64,000 nt of DNA, taken from the NCBI GenBank assembly GCA_938010765.1, contig CALLVX010000039.1:1-64000 (forward strand). Direction: 5' to 3'. The notes under the pieces are model-generated. The model searched no databases and was not told where the DNA came from. It saw only the letters and a program-made list of their open reading frames with translations. The position numbers and the translations under genes are program-made. This stretch comes from an uncultured Flavobacteriaceae bacterium (GTDB taxonomy: Bacteria; Bacteroidota; Bacteroidia; Flavobacteriales; Flavobacteriaceae). Below are positions 27,005-35,088 of the stretch, in pieces. How positions within the stretch are numbered: position 1 is the first letter of the stretch; each line of letters opens with the position of its first letter.

Positions 27005-27025
27005 GATTTTTCTTTGGATTTTTGG

Positions 27026-27319
27026 TTAGATCCGAATGCCTACGGGAAGCATCTCTTTATACTGTCTGTTTTTTCTTAGGAACCCAGCAATTTGGGGACT
27101 TGTAGGAACCACTCTTAAATTTTTATCCTGAATGTGGTGTAATACCGATTTAATAAAATTTTCTTTGAACATGTCTTGTTGGATTTCTTCAGGAATTACC
27201 AACTTGGTTAAAAAAACTTTTCGTTCTTGGGAAGAGTACTCAATTTTGGCTAAATGTCCATCAACCTTAGTTTCAAATTGGCGTAAGAAACTGTTGTCAT
27301 TAATTTCTACTTCATTCAT
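27026..27319 (-). CDS. Small N-acetyltransferase-like protein (Acetyltransf_CG / YidJ type)
   Basis: 97 residues. The pattern FETKVDGHLAKIEYS ... VFLTKLVIPEEIQQD ... FIKSVLHHIQDKNLRVVPTSPQIAGFLRKNRQYKEMLP follows the minimal GNAT family PF14542 from end to end, including the terminal VVP-x-C/S-P-x-x-A-x-F/Y-(L/I)RKNxxY segment. The acetyl-CoA loop R/Q-G-x-G, expected after the IPEE strand, is replaced by IQQDMFKEN. It may therefore have lost acetyl-CoA binding or use it differently. Function unknown. Its leader contains an 11-base stem hairpin (27352-27381). Confidence 0.7.
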   Translation of the reverse strand: MNEVEINDNSFLRQFETKVDGHLAKIEYSSQERKVFLTKLVIPEEIQQDMFKENFIKSVLHHIQDKNLRVVPTSPQIAGFLRKNRQYKEMLPVGIRI

Positions 27320-27351
27320 ATAGTGTGATTTTAAAATTGGTCATAGACAAA

Positions 27352-27381
27352 AAAATTACGATGCAATCCAATCGTAATTTT
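27352..27381 (-). terminator. Terminator-like hairpin in the leader between divergent genes
   Basis: AAAATTACGAT (27352-27362), eight-base loop, ATCGTAATTTT (27371-27381). Read on the minus strand it is a perfect 11-base stem ending in seven T. It lies upstream of the start of the small GNAT-like gene, so it is either an attenuator or the end of a short separate transcript. Confidence 0.6.
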
Positions 27382-27433
27382 CAAAAAATTCTCATAAAAA
27401 AGTAAAAAGGGGCAGTTATTTCAGCTTAGACAG

Positions 27434-27441
27434 CAAAAGTA
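27434..27441 (-). promoter_or_regulatory. Candidate minus-strand -7 element
   Basis: TACTTTTG on the minus strand fits TAnnTTTG. The -33 element is not convincing. A transcript from here would run about 80 bases to the hairpin at 27352-27381. Confidence 0.33.
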
Positions 27442-27485
27442 GTAAAAAAAATGCTAATTTCCTAGCGAAATCACAAGCTTCCAAA

Positions 27486-28148
27486 ATGTCGGACGACAAG
27501 ATCCATGTATACTTTATGCCAGGAATGGCGGCAAACCCTTCTATATTCAAAAATATTAACCTACCATCCGAAAAATTCGAACAGCATCTGCTAGAGTGGT
27601 TTGTTCCGCGGCATGGTGTCGACCTCTCGCAGTACGCCAAGGAAATGGTTAAAAAGATACATCACGAAAATCCGGTTTTAATAGGTGTATCCTTTGGAGG
27701 ACTATTGGTACAAGAAATGGCTCGATTCCTAAAAGTTAGAAAGGTCATAGTAGTTTCGAGTGTAAAGCACGAATCCGAACTTCCCAAGCGAATGCTATTT
27801 GCCAAATACACCAAGGTGCATAAATTGTTGCCCACCGGGTTGGTGAACAATGTGGAGCTTTTAGCTAAGTATGCATTTGGTGAGACGGTGACCAAACGTT
27901 TGGAACTTTATGAAGAATACCTTTCGATTCGCGATAAGTATTACATTGATTGGTCTCTTGATCAAATGGTTAATTGGCGCCAGACGTATTGTCCAGAAAG
28001 TCTTGTGCATATACATGGTGAAAAAGATGCCGTTTTCCCTATTGGGAATATAAAGGATTGTATACGGGTCAAAAACGGTACACATACCATGATTATTCAT
28101 AGGGCCAAGTGGTTTAATGAGCAGTTGCCCACAATTATTTTAAAATAA
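27486..28148 (+). CDS. Alpha/beta hydrolase
   Basis: 220 residues. The nucleophile elbow GVSFGG has the Ser at residue 69. Probable acid Asp is in HGEKDAVFP (about 178-186) and probable catalytic His in NGTHTMIIH (about 197-205). There is no signal peptide, so it is cytosolic. Pfam-level this is an ordinary small alpha/beta hydrolase of the Bacteroidetes type; the substrate is not predictable. Start chosen at the first ATG; upstream sequence is poor in G and has no visible Shine-Dalgarno, as is usual in this phylum. Confidence 0.82.
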   Translation: MSDDKIHVYFMPGMAANPSIFKNINLPSEKFEQHLLEWFVPRHGVDLSQYAKEMVKKIHHENPVLIGVSFGGLLVQEMARFLKVRKVIVVSSVKHESELPKRMLFAKYTKVHKLLPTGLVNNVELLAKYAFGETVTKRLELYEEYLSIRDKYYIDWSLDQMVNWRQTYCPESLVHIHGEKDAVFPIGNIKDCIRVKNGTHTMIIHRAKWFNEQLPTIILK

Positions 28149-28319
28149 CACAGTTGTAGTAATAAATCTGCTCGATCTTTTTGTTGATCCGTTGAAATAC
28201 CGTATCATTAAAATTTGATTGAAATACTTTTAAAGGTTCTTTTCGGCTTGGATATTGCCGTAAAAGAAAACATACCAAACCGAATACGTAATAGAACTAA
28301 TAAACTAAAATTGAGGCCC

Positions 28320-29255
28320 ATGAAGTTTTTAAAGAATGTTTTGATGCTCCTAGGGGTGTTTTTTGTAATTAGCACACTCATCTTTGCTGTTCAAAGCAAT
28401 CAACCGGCCACAGAGGATGTAGTTGAAAATGATCCAAACAAAGAGGCATCCTCCTATCAAATTACAGCGATTGATATTCCGGAAGATTTGAATTTTGCGG
28501 GGGAATCTGTACCACAGGAAGATCCAGATGTTTTGGAACGCGTAGATCGGGAGTTCTTGGTAAATACCTACTGGCAGTCAAATGCGGTATTATTAATGAA
28601 AAGGGCCAATAAGTTTTTTCCGATTATTGAGCCTATTCTGGCAAAAAATGGGGTCCCGGATGATTTTAAATACTTGGCGGTAGCGGAAAGTGGTTTGCAA
28701 AATGTGGTTTCACCTGCAGGTGCAACAGGTTTTTGGCAAATTATGAAGGCTACTGGTAGGGAGTACGGGCTAGAAGTGAATTCAAATGTCGATGAACGGT
28801 ATCATTTGGAGAAAGCTACAGAAGTAGCTTGTAGATACCTAATAAAATCTAAAAAACGCTTCGGAACATGGACCTTGGCTGCTGCGTCTTATAATGCTGG
28901 GTCTGGCGCCATAAATAAGTATATGGGAATTCAAAAGGCAGAAAGCTATTATGATTTACTGTTGGGCCAGGAGACAGGTCGCTATGTATTTCGAATTATG
29001 GCGATCAAAGAAATTTTGAACAGCCCTGAAAAATATGGTTTTCATTTAGAGAAATCCGATATGTATGAGGGTGTACCTACTTTTAAAGTAGAGGTGGCCG
29101 AACCGGTTTTAAGCTTCGCCGATTTTGCTCAGCAATACGAAATCAATTATAAAATATTAAAACGTCATAACCCATGGTTACGCCAACCGCATTTAAATAA
29201 TGCTTCTAAAAAGAAATATACGATTGAAATTCCGAACAAGGGATACTACAAGTAG
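28320..29255 (+). CDS. Membrane-bound lytic transglycosylase (SLT domain)
   Basis: 311 residues from MKFLKNVLMLLGVFFVIS; the open frame begins 35 codons earlier, but this Met precedes a clean signal anchor. The lysozyme-like SLT domain has the catalytic Glu in the motif AVAESGLQNVVSPAGATGFW (about residues 118-137). It continues with ATGREYGLEVN and the ASYNAGSGAINKYM segment that lines the active site. It cleaves peptidoglycan to 1,6-anhydromuropeptides at the periplasmic face. Only one short C-terminal region (about 260-311, YEINYKILKRHNPWL) resembles LysM. A strong terminator follows. Confidence 0.88.
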   Translation: MKFLKNVLMLLGVFFVISTLIFAVQSNQPATEDVVENDPNKEASSYQITAIDIPEDLNFAGESVPQEDPDVLERVDREFLVNTYWQSNAVLLMKRANKFFPIIEPILAKNGVPDDFKYLAVAESGLQNVVSPAGATGFWQIMKATGREYGLEVNSNVDERYHLEKATEVACRYLIKSKKRFGTWTLAAASYNAGSGAINKYMGIQKAESYYDLLLGQETGRYVFRIMAIKEILNSPEKYGFHLEKSDMYEGVPTFKVEVAEPVLSFADFAQQYEINYKILKRHNPWLRQPHLNNASKKKYTIEIPNKGYYK

Positions 29256-29270
29256 CAGATTCTCGCTAAA

Positions 29271-29318
29271 AAATCCCAAACGCTAAGTAAATACAACTTA
29301 ACGTTTGGGATTTTTTTT
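29271..29318 (+). terminator. Intrinsic terminator of the lytic transglycosylase gene
   Basis: AAATCCCAAACGCTAAG (29271-29287) pairs with CTTAACGTTTGGGATTT (29297-29313) with one mismatch, followed by a run of T to 29318. Confidence 0.92.
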
Positions 29319-29339
29319 ATTCTAACTAAACCACGAGGT

Positions 29340-29855
29340 TTATATTTTCTTCATTTGCTGCTGCATCATCTTAATTTGTTCGGTCAACATATTGTTCTTA
29401 TCCAGTTTTTTGGCTTCCTGTAATAGTGTTGTTGCCTCTCTTTTACGCCTTTTTTGCATTGCAATACCCGCAAGGCTTAGCTTGGCCATTGCGATATCGT
29501 AATCCATCGTCAATCCCAATTTCAAGGCTTTTTTAAAGTATTTTTCTGCCTGAGTCAGGTTTTTTTGTGAGTGGATGATTCCATGTAAATAGTTAAAATA
29601 TCCCTGCTGTTTTATCGTCAAAGCAGCTTCCGGTTTGTTTATTTTATTGAGCCACTTCTGGGTGCCTAGTAAATCTTGCTTTCGCATACGAAGGAATGCC
29701 AACAAAATCATTTCATTCCTGAAATACAGGAAAATAAATATTAGAGACAGCAAAATTAGAAAAATTCCATTTCCAATATTTCCATCGTAGAACTGGTAGC
29801 CTGCATATGCGATGATCAACGCAGCGATCACCAATTTAATATTTTTATTAAACAT
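29340..29855 (-). CDS. Membrane-anchored TPR-like protein
   Basis: 171 residues. Two adjacent N-terminal transmembrane segments (about 7-22 and 29-46) are followed by a helical region with TPR character (YFNYLHGIIHSQKNLTQAEKYFKKALKLGL and AMAKLSLAGIAMQKRRKREATTLLQEAKKLD, about 86-155). Function unknown; probably a scaffold at the inner membrane. It lies 1 base downstream of the DUF6263 gene and is almost certainly co-transcribed with it. Confidence 0.7.
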   Translation of the reverse strand: MFNKNIKLVIAALIIAYAGYQFYDGNIGNGIFLILLSLIFIFLYFRNEMILLAFLRMRKQDLLGTQKWLNKINKPEAALTIKQQGYFNYLHGIIHSQKNLTQAEKYFKKALKLGLTMDYDIAMAKLSLAGIAMQKRRKREATTLLQEAKKLDKNNMLTEQIKMMQQQMKKI

Positions 29856-29856
29856 T

Positions 29857-30741
29857 TTATTCGTTGATTAGTTGGTAGGTTACTAGAGATTTGATTGTTG
29901 TTGGTATTTGTTGATCTCCCAATTGATCCATGGTTGCAGAACCTTCCGCTAGGCCTTCTACTTTCATTAGTTGCACAAATCCCGAAACCAAATCGGTGGT
30001 AATGCTTGTTTGTTGATCGCCACTAAGAATCATTGTAGTAGTAGGCTCCGTTACGTTCATGGTAACATCGGCAATACCGCTGATTTCAGCATTTGAATCA
30101 CTTAATGCATCGAGGGTCCATGTGTTTTTTGCACTTAATTTACCACTAAATTCATTTTCCCAACTATCGCCTACTTTAACTCCTTCTGTAGAATAAATGA
30201 AAGTCATTTGTTCATAACTGTTAGATAACGCTTCCGAACCAAATTCTTTTTCCAACGCTTTCTTCATCATATTTAGGGAAAACTCATCTTCTAGTCCCGA
30301 TGCATCTGCCATTTTTACCACCAAACTGTCTCCGCCGACAACTTCTAGGATGTTACCGGTTTTAGAAAGCGTCATTTTAATAGGCACATCCAAAAGGCTA
30401 TTAAATATTTTTGACTGCATGTCGCCTTCCATAACTTCCTTGGCTTTGACATTCATTAGTTCTCCTTGAATACTTGAATTCATTTTCATATTCAGGTCTT
30501 TAAAACTAAGTGCTATTTCATAGTTGCCTTCTTTTTCGCCAATCACCTTGAATTCCAAAATACCATCTATATAGTTCGTGATTTCATGTACGGCACCATC
30601 CATGTTTTGGGTAATCACTTGTTGAGCGTCCTGTTTAATTGTGAAAACATCATCTTTTTTTAGGTGATATGCCAAATCGGTCTGGGCGAAGGAAGTCGCG
30701 CCGATAAGGAACACCAATAAAGTGTATATTGTAAATTTCAT
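29857..30741 (-). CDS. DUF6263 family secreted protein
   Basis: 294 residues. Signal peptide about 1-19 (VFLIGATSFAQ). The mature part starts TDLAYHLKKDDVFTIKQDAQQVITQNMDGAVHEITNYIDG, the usual opening of DUF6263, and is rich in beta strands with a repeated hydroxyl-rich pattern. The family is periplasmic or surface-exposed in Bacteroidetes and has no known function. First gene of a two-gene unit with the TPR protein. Confidence 0.75.
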   Translation of the reverse strand: MKFTIYTLLVFLIGATSFAQTDLAYHLKKDDVFTIKQDAQQVITQNMDGAVHEITNYIDGILEFKVIGEKEGNYEIALSFKDLNMKMNSSIQGELMNVKAKEVMEGDMQSKIFNSLLDVPIKMTLSKTGNILEVVGGDSLVVKMADASGLEDEFSLNMMKKALEKEFGSEALSNSYEQMTFIYSTEGVKVGDSWENEFSGKLSAKNTWTLDALSDSNAEISGIADVTMNVTEPTTTMILSGDQQTSITTDLVSGFVQLMKVEGLAEGSATMDQLGDQQIPTTIKSLVTYQLINE

Positions 30742-31052
30742 ATGTAGTTGCTACAGAATTCCGATAAATCACCGCAAAAGTAATGAAAACAAATCGAAAC
30801 ATTGGCTCAGGGAAGATTCGGATAACGATAAAATATGAAGGTATATTTTGAATAGAAAATAAGTATGGCAATGAGTCTTTTAACTTACCTTGTATATTTT
30901 TAATGAACGAATGTTCATAACCGGTGAATAAATCAACTAGATTCATGAAACATTTTTTTAAATGCGTTTGTCAAAGCAAAAACTCTTCGTATATTTGCGC
31001 CCAGTTTTGCAGCTCGCCTACGAAACATTTCAATAACGAAAAGGTTTAAAAA
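30742..31052. other. 311-base intergenic region with divergent promoters
   Basis: It holds the rpmH promoter (30967-30997, plus strand). On the minus strand there is a TACTTTTG (plus 30775-30782) that may serve the DUF6263 gene, ending about 34 bases before its start codon. I see no small gene or RNA in the rest. Confidence 0.5.
30967..30997 (+). promoter_or_regulatory. Textbook Bacteroidetes promoter of rpmH
   Basis: TTTG (30967-30970), exactly 19 bases, TATATTTG (30990-30997). This matches the phylum consensus -33 TTTG / -7 TAnnTTTG perfectly. The rpmH start codon lies 55 bases downstream. Confidence 0.88.
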
Positions 31053-31220
31053 ATGCCCGGAAGTAAAAGAACATATCAGCCATCCAAAAGGAAAAGAAGG
31101 AACAAACACGGTTTTAGGGAGCGCATGGCGTCCGTTAACGGAAGAAAAGTACTTGCCAGAAGAAGGGCCAAGGGAAGAAAAAAATTATCAGTTTCCTCCG
31201 AACCACGACACAAAAAATAA
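31053..31220 (+). CDS. rpmH: 50S ribosomal protein L34
   Basis: 55 residues, translated by eye: [20 protein letters not shown] then the [20 protein letters not shown] segment, ending SSEPRHKK. This is bL34 with the conserved SKRTxQPSxRKRxxxHGFRxRM core; flavobacterial L34 carries the C-terminal [13 protein letters not shown] seen here. It sits in the large ribosomal subunit near the exit tunnel. Monocistronic, with a canonical promoter upstream and a strong terminator downstream. The usual dnaA/rnpA neighbours of rpmH are absent, as is common in Bacteroidetes. Confidence 0.97.
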   Translation: MPGSKRTYQPSKRKRRNKHGFRERMASVNGRKVLARRRAKGRKKLSVSSEPRHKK

Positions 31221-31247
31221 ATGATTTTAGTTTTTTAAAATATAGAC

Positions 31248-31281
31248 GGTGTTACTTTTTTTAAAGTAGCACCTTTTTTTT
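31248..31281 (+). terminator. rpmH intrinsic terminator
   Basis: GGTGTTACTTT (31248-31258), four-base T loop, AAAGTAGCACC (31263-31273) with one G-T pair, then eight T. Confidence 0.93.
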
Positions 31282-31335
31282 GCGCTGTATTCTCAGCAAT
31301 TTAATACGTTTAATGATAAAAACATTCTTTGTAGC

Positions 31336-34188
31336 ATGCCCAAAAGAAAAGATTTAAATTCAATATTGATCATAGGTTCTGGCCCTATTATTATAGGTCA
31401 GGCCTGCGAGTTCGATTATGCCGGTTCCCAATCATTGCGCTCATTGCGTGAAGATGGTATTGAGACTATTTTGATTAACAGTAATCCGGCAACAATCATG
31501 ACCGACCCCTCCATGGCGGATCATGTATACCTAAAGCCCCTTACAACAAAGTCGATCATCGAAATCTTGAAGGAACACCCGCAAATTGATGCTGTGCTGC
31601 CTACAATGGGAGGTCAAACCGCATTAAACCTATGTATCGAGGCAGATGAAAAGGGCATATGGGAAGATTATGGGGTTGAGTTGATCGGTGTTGATATTAG
31701 TGCTATAAATATCACTGAAGACCGGGAAAAGTTTCGAGAACTGATGTTGAAAATAGGAGTAGGGATGGCTCCACAGGCAACGGCCACGTCATTTTTAAAA
31801 GGAAAAGAAATTGCGCAGGAGTTTGGTTTTCCGTTGGTTATTAGGGCTTCTTATACCTTGGGGGGAGCGGGCGCTTCTATCGTATATAAACCAGAAGATT
31901 TTGATGAACTACTAAGTCGTGGTCTTGAAATCTCACCAATTCATGAGGTCATGATAGACAAGGCCTTGCTGGGATGGAAAGAATATGAATTGGAACTGCT
32001 TAGAGACCGCAACGATAATGTGGTGATTATCTGTACCATTGAGAATATGGATCCAATGGGAATCCACACAGGGGATTCGATTACTGTGGCACCGGCAATG
32101 ACATTATCGGATCGTACTTTCCAAAAAATGCGAGATCTTGCGATTAAAATGATGCGCAGCATTGGTGATTTTGAGGGAGGATGTAATGTACAATTTGCTG
32201 TAAGTCCTGATGAAGCGGAAGATATCATTGCAATTGAGATTAACCCCCGGGTGTCTAGATCCTCGGCCTTGGCCTCAAAAGCGACCGGATATCCAATCGC
32301 GAAAGTGGCGACTAAACTCGCTATCGGTTATTCGTTAGATGAATTAGACAACCAGATAACCAAGTCAACCTCGGCCTTGTTTGAACCGACCCTAGATTAT
32401 GTAATCGTAAAAATTCCGCGATGGAACTTCGATAAGTTCGTAGGATCTGATAGAACTTTGGGGCTACAGATGAAATCGGTAGGCGAGGTAATGGGCATTG
32501 GGCGTTCATTCCAAGAGGCATTGCATAAGGCTACCCAATCGTTGGAAATTAATAGAAATGGGCTTGGGGCCGACGGCAAAGGTTACAGGGATTATGACAG
32601 GATTATCCAAAAACTCACTGTTCCCAGCTGGGATCGGGTGTTTGTTATCTACGACGCCATTCAAATAGGAATTCCGCTAAGTAGGATACATGAGATTACC
32701 AAAATTGATATGTGGTTTTTGAAGCAATATGAAGAATTACACTATCTGGAGAAAGAGATTTCCCAATATACTATTGCAACTATTGCGAAAGATCTATTAC
32801 TCGAAGCCAAACAAAAAGGGTTCGCGGATCGGCAAATCGCCTTTATGCTCGATTGTTATGAGAGTGAAGTATACAATAAACGTGAGCAATTCAGTATCAA
32901 TAGGGTTTACAAATTGGTAGATACCTGTGCGGCGGAGTTTAAGGCAATGACGCCCTATTACTACTCGACCTTTGAGGAAGAAATAGAAACGGCCGACGGC
33001 GAACGTTATGTTGAGAACGATAGTATTGTTACCGAAAAGAAGAAAATAGTAGTATTGGGATCGGGCCCCAATAGAATTGGTCAAGGAATCGAATTCGATT
33101 ATTGTTGTGTGCACGGTGTTTTGGCAGCAGCAGAGTGTGGCTATGAGACTATTATGATTAACTGTAATCCCGAGACAGTGTCTACTGATTTTGACACGGC
33201 CGATAAACTTTACTTTGAACCTGTTTTTTGGGAGCATATTTATGATATCATCAGACATGAAAAACCCGAAGGAGTTATTGTACAATTAGGTGGACAAACG
33301 GCTTTGAAGCTTGCTGAGAAATTGGACAAATACGGTATCAAAATTATAGGTACGAGCTTTAAGTCACTTGATTTGGCTGAAGATCGCGGTAGTTTCTCCG
33401 ACCTTCTTAAAGAAAACAATATTCCTTATCCTGAGTTCGGAACCGCTGAGAACGCAGACGAAGCCTTGGCCTTGTCCGATCAGTTGGGGTTCCCATTGTT
33501 GGTCCGTCCGTCTTATGTGTTAGGAGGGCAAGGAATGAAGATTGTTATTAATAGAGAAGACCTCGAATCACATGTGGTAGACTTACTGCGAAAGATTCCT
33601 AACAACAAATTACTTCTTGACCATTACTTGGATGGGGCAATTGAGGCGGAAGCAGATGCGATTTGCGACGGAACTGATGTACAGATTATCGGAATCATGG
33701 AGCATATTGAACCTTGTGGTATCCACTCAGGAGATTCAAATGCGACCTTGCCACCTTTTAACTTAGGGGAGTTTGTAATGCAACAAATAAAAGACCATAC
33801 CAAGAAAATTGCCTTGGCGCTAAATACTGTTGGGCTTATTAATATTCAGTTTGCAATAAAGGATGATATGGTCTATATCATAGAGGCAAACCCAAGGGCT
33901 TCTCGTACTGTACCATTCATAGCAAAAGCCTATAAAGAACCGTATGTAAACTATGCTACTAAGGTAATGCTCGGGGAGAAAAAGGTAAAGGATTTCGAAT
34001 ATAAACCGAGTTTAGAAGGGTATGCAATTAAACAACCGGTCTTTTCCTTTAATAAATTTCCGAACGTAAACAAAAACCTTGGACCGGAGATGAAGAGTAC
34101 CGGCGAGAGTATTTTGTTTATTGACAGCTTAAAGGATGATCAGTTTTATGAGTTGTACCATCGAAGAAAAATGTACCTCTCTAAATAA
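31336..34188 (+). CDS. carB: Carbamoyl-phosphate synthase large subunit, lacking the allosteric domain
   Basis: 950 residues against about 1070 in E. coli. Two homologous ATP-grasp halves are visible. The first begins ILIIGSGPIIIGQACEFDYAG and the second begins VVLGSGPNRIGQGIEFDYCC (about 573-592). Both contain the RASYTLGGAGAS / RPSYVLGGQGM glycine loops and the EINPRVSRSS / EANPRASRTV metal-binding strands. The protein ends shortly after LGPEMKSTGE, so the C-terminal MGS-like domain that binds UMP and ornithine in enteric enzymes is missing; I believe this is usual in flavobacteria. It makes carbamoyl phosphate for arginine and pyrimidines. carA is not in the window. Confidence 0.95.
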   Translation: MPKRKDLNSILIIGSGPIIIGQACEFDYAGSQSLRSLREDGIETILINSNPATIMTDPSMADHVYLKPLTTKSIIEILKEHPQIDAVLPTMGGQTALNLCIEADEKGIWEDYGVELIGVDISAINITEDREKFRELMLKIGVGMAPQATATSFLKGKEIAQEFGFPLVIRASYTLGGAGASIVYKPEDFDELLSRGLEISPIHEVMIDKALLGWKEYELELLRDRNDNVVIICTIENMDPMGIHTGDSITVAPAMTLSDRTFQKMRDLAIKMMRSIGDFEGGCNVQFAVSPDEAEDIIAIEINPRVSRSSALASKATGYPIAKVATKLAIGYSLDELDNQITKSTSALFEPTLDYVIVKIPRWNFDKFVGSDRTLGLQMKSVGEVMGIGRSFQEALHKATQSLEINRNGLGADGKGYRDYDRIIQKLTVPSWDRVFVIYDAIQIGIPLSRIHEITKIDMWFLKQYEELHYLEKEISQYTIATIAKDLLLEAKQKGFADRQIAFMLDCYESEVYNKREQFSINRVYKLVDTCAAEFKAMTPYYYSTFEEEIETADGERYVENDSIVTEKKKIVVLGSGPNRIGQGIEFDYCCVHGVLAAAECGYETIMINCNPETVSTDFDTADKLYFEPVFWEHIYDIIRHEKPEGVIVQLGGQTALKLAEKLDKYGIKIIGTSFKSLDLAEDRGSFSDLLKENNIPYPEFGTAENADEALALSDQLGFPLLVRPSYVLGGQGMKIVINREDLESHVVDLLRKIPNNKLLLDHYLDGAIEAEADAICDGTDVQIIGIMEHIEPCGIHSGDSNATLPPFNLGEFVMQQIKDHTKKIALALNTVGLINIQFAIKDDMVYIIEANPRASRTVPFIAKAYKEPYVNYATKVMLGEKKVKDFEYKPSLEGYAIKQPVFSFNKFPNVNKNLGPEMKSTGESILFIDSLKDDQFYELYHRRKMYLSK

Positions 34189-34209
34189 CAGCTAGGTAGT
34201 AATACATAG

Positions 34210-34256
34210 AAATCCCAAAACAAGGGACTTGCAAAAGTATCTTGGTTTGGGATTTT
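34210..34256 (+). terminator. carB terminator
   Basis: AAATCCCAAAACAAG (34210-34224) pairs with CTTGGTTTGGGATTT (34241-34255), one mismatch, T-run of four. The dispersed repeat copy begins 2 bases after it. Confidence 0.75.
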
Positions 34257-34257
34257 A

Positions 34258-34387
34258 TTCGATAATCGAGACTTATAATGCTCCGACGCCAGAACGACAA
34301 GTGTTCAGGCGGGCCTGCACGACAAGTGTTCATACATGCTTGCGTCGAAATTAATGTTAAATTTCCTTTTAATGCCTCGTAGGTAGT
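34258..34387 (+). repeat. Dispersed intergenic repeat, copy 1
   Basis: About 130 bases beginning TTCGATAATCGAGACTTAT, with GCTCCGACGCC, two internal copies of ACGACAAGTGTTCA, then GCGTCGAAATTAATGTTAAA, TTTCCTTTTAATGCCTCG and TAGTTTA. It aligns by eye over its whole length with copies at 44584-44760 and 58731-58858, all in the same orientation. It lies between the carB terminator and the stop codon of the DUF6624 gene. No ORF; function unknown. Confidence 0.75.
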
Positions 34388-35083
34388 TTATTTTTGGGCC
34401 GGCTTCAGAAGTGTGTCTATTTCCTTTAATGAATAAACCTTGTAATCTACATCCATGCTTTGGGCACTTTCTTCAACGGTTGTATCGAAACCTGCTTGTT
34501 TCCGAAGTTGATTTACGTGCTCTGGTTGTTCACTAGGCCATACGAAATAGAACCATTCTGCTTCTTGGTTTTCCTTTGCTACTGGGAGTTGACGCCCCGC
34601 TACCTGGGTCCCATAAATTTGCTCTTTCCCCTGATTCATTAAAAGTCGGTCGCGCATCATGGCCACAAGAGGCATTTCGAGTTCCCCTTCTTTTCCTGCC
34701 TTTTCTATCAACGGAAAGTAGGTTTCGATTTTATCTGAATGTTGCACCACGTTCCAGATGGTGGTGTTGGCAGGTGTGCCTACTAGTGATTTGCCCGGAT
34801 ACCCATATGAGGTTAAAATAGTTTCAGCTTCCAACAGGTTCAGGCTATCTTGCAAATTTATATAATACCATTGTTTTTGGTCATACCCTTCTAATGGATA
34901 CCCCAATCTTTTAAGGGCAGTCTCTTTTTCGGCACCCCGCACATCGCCCATCATTATTTTCCGTAATATCTGATCTTTAAAAAGCAAAGTGTCAAGCTGT
35001 TGTTTTAGATTCACATCGATGGTGTCCTGAGCGGCCAAAGGACTTAAAACTAACAATATGATGATAGAAGCGATTTTTTTCAT
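34388..35083 (-). CDS. DUF6624 family exported protein
   Basis: 231 residues. Signal peptide about 1-18 (ILLVLSPLAAQ). The body has the family pattern: LYFKDQILR-like start, YGYPGKSLVGTPANTTIWNVVQHSD (about 93-117), YFPLIEKAGKEGELEMPLVAMMRDRLLMNQGKEQIYGTQ, ending with DYKVYSLKEID. DUF6624 has no known activity; its members are secreted or lipoproteins of Bacteroidetes. It starts 5 bases after the stop of the broken acyl-CoA ligase gene, so both were probably in one transcript. Confidence 0.75.
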   Translation of the reverse strand: MKKIASIIILLVLSPLAAQDTIDVNLKQQLDTLLFKDQILRKIMMGDVRGAEKETALKRLGYPLEGYDQKQWYYINLQDSLNLLEAETILTSYGYPGKSLVGTPANTTIWNVVQHSDKIETYFPLIEKAGKEGELEMPLVAMMRDRLLMNQGKEQIYGTQVAGRQLPVAKENQEAEWFYFVWPSEQPEHVNQLRKQAGFDTTVEESAQSMDVDYKVYSLKEIDTLLKPAQK

Positions 35084-35088
35084 GGTGC

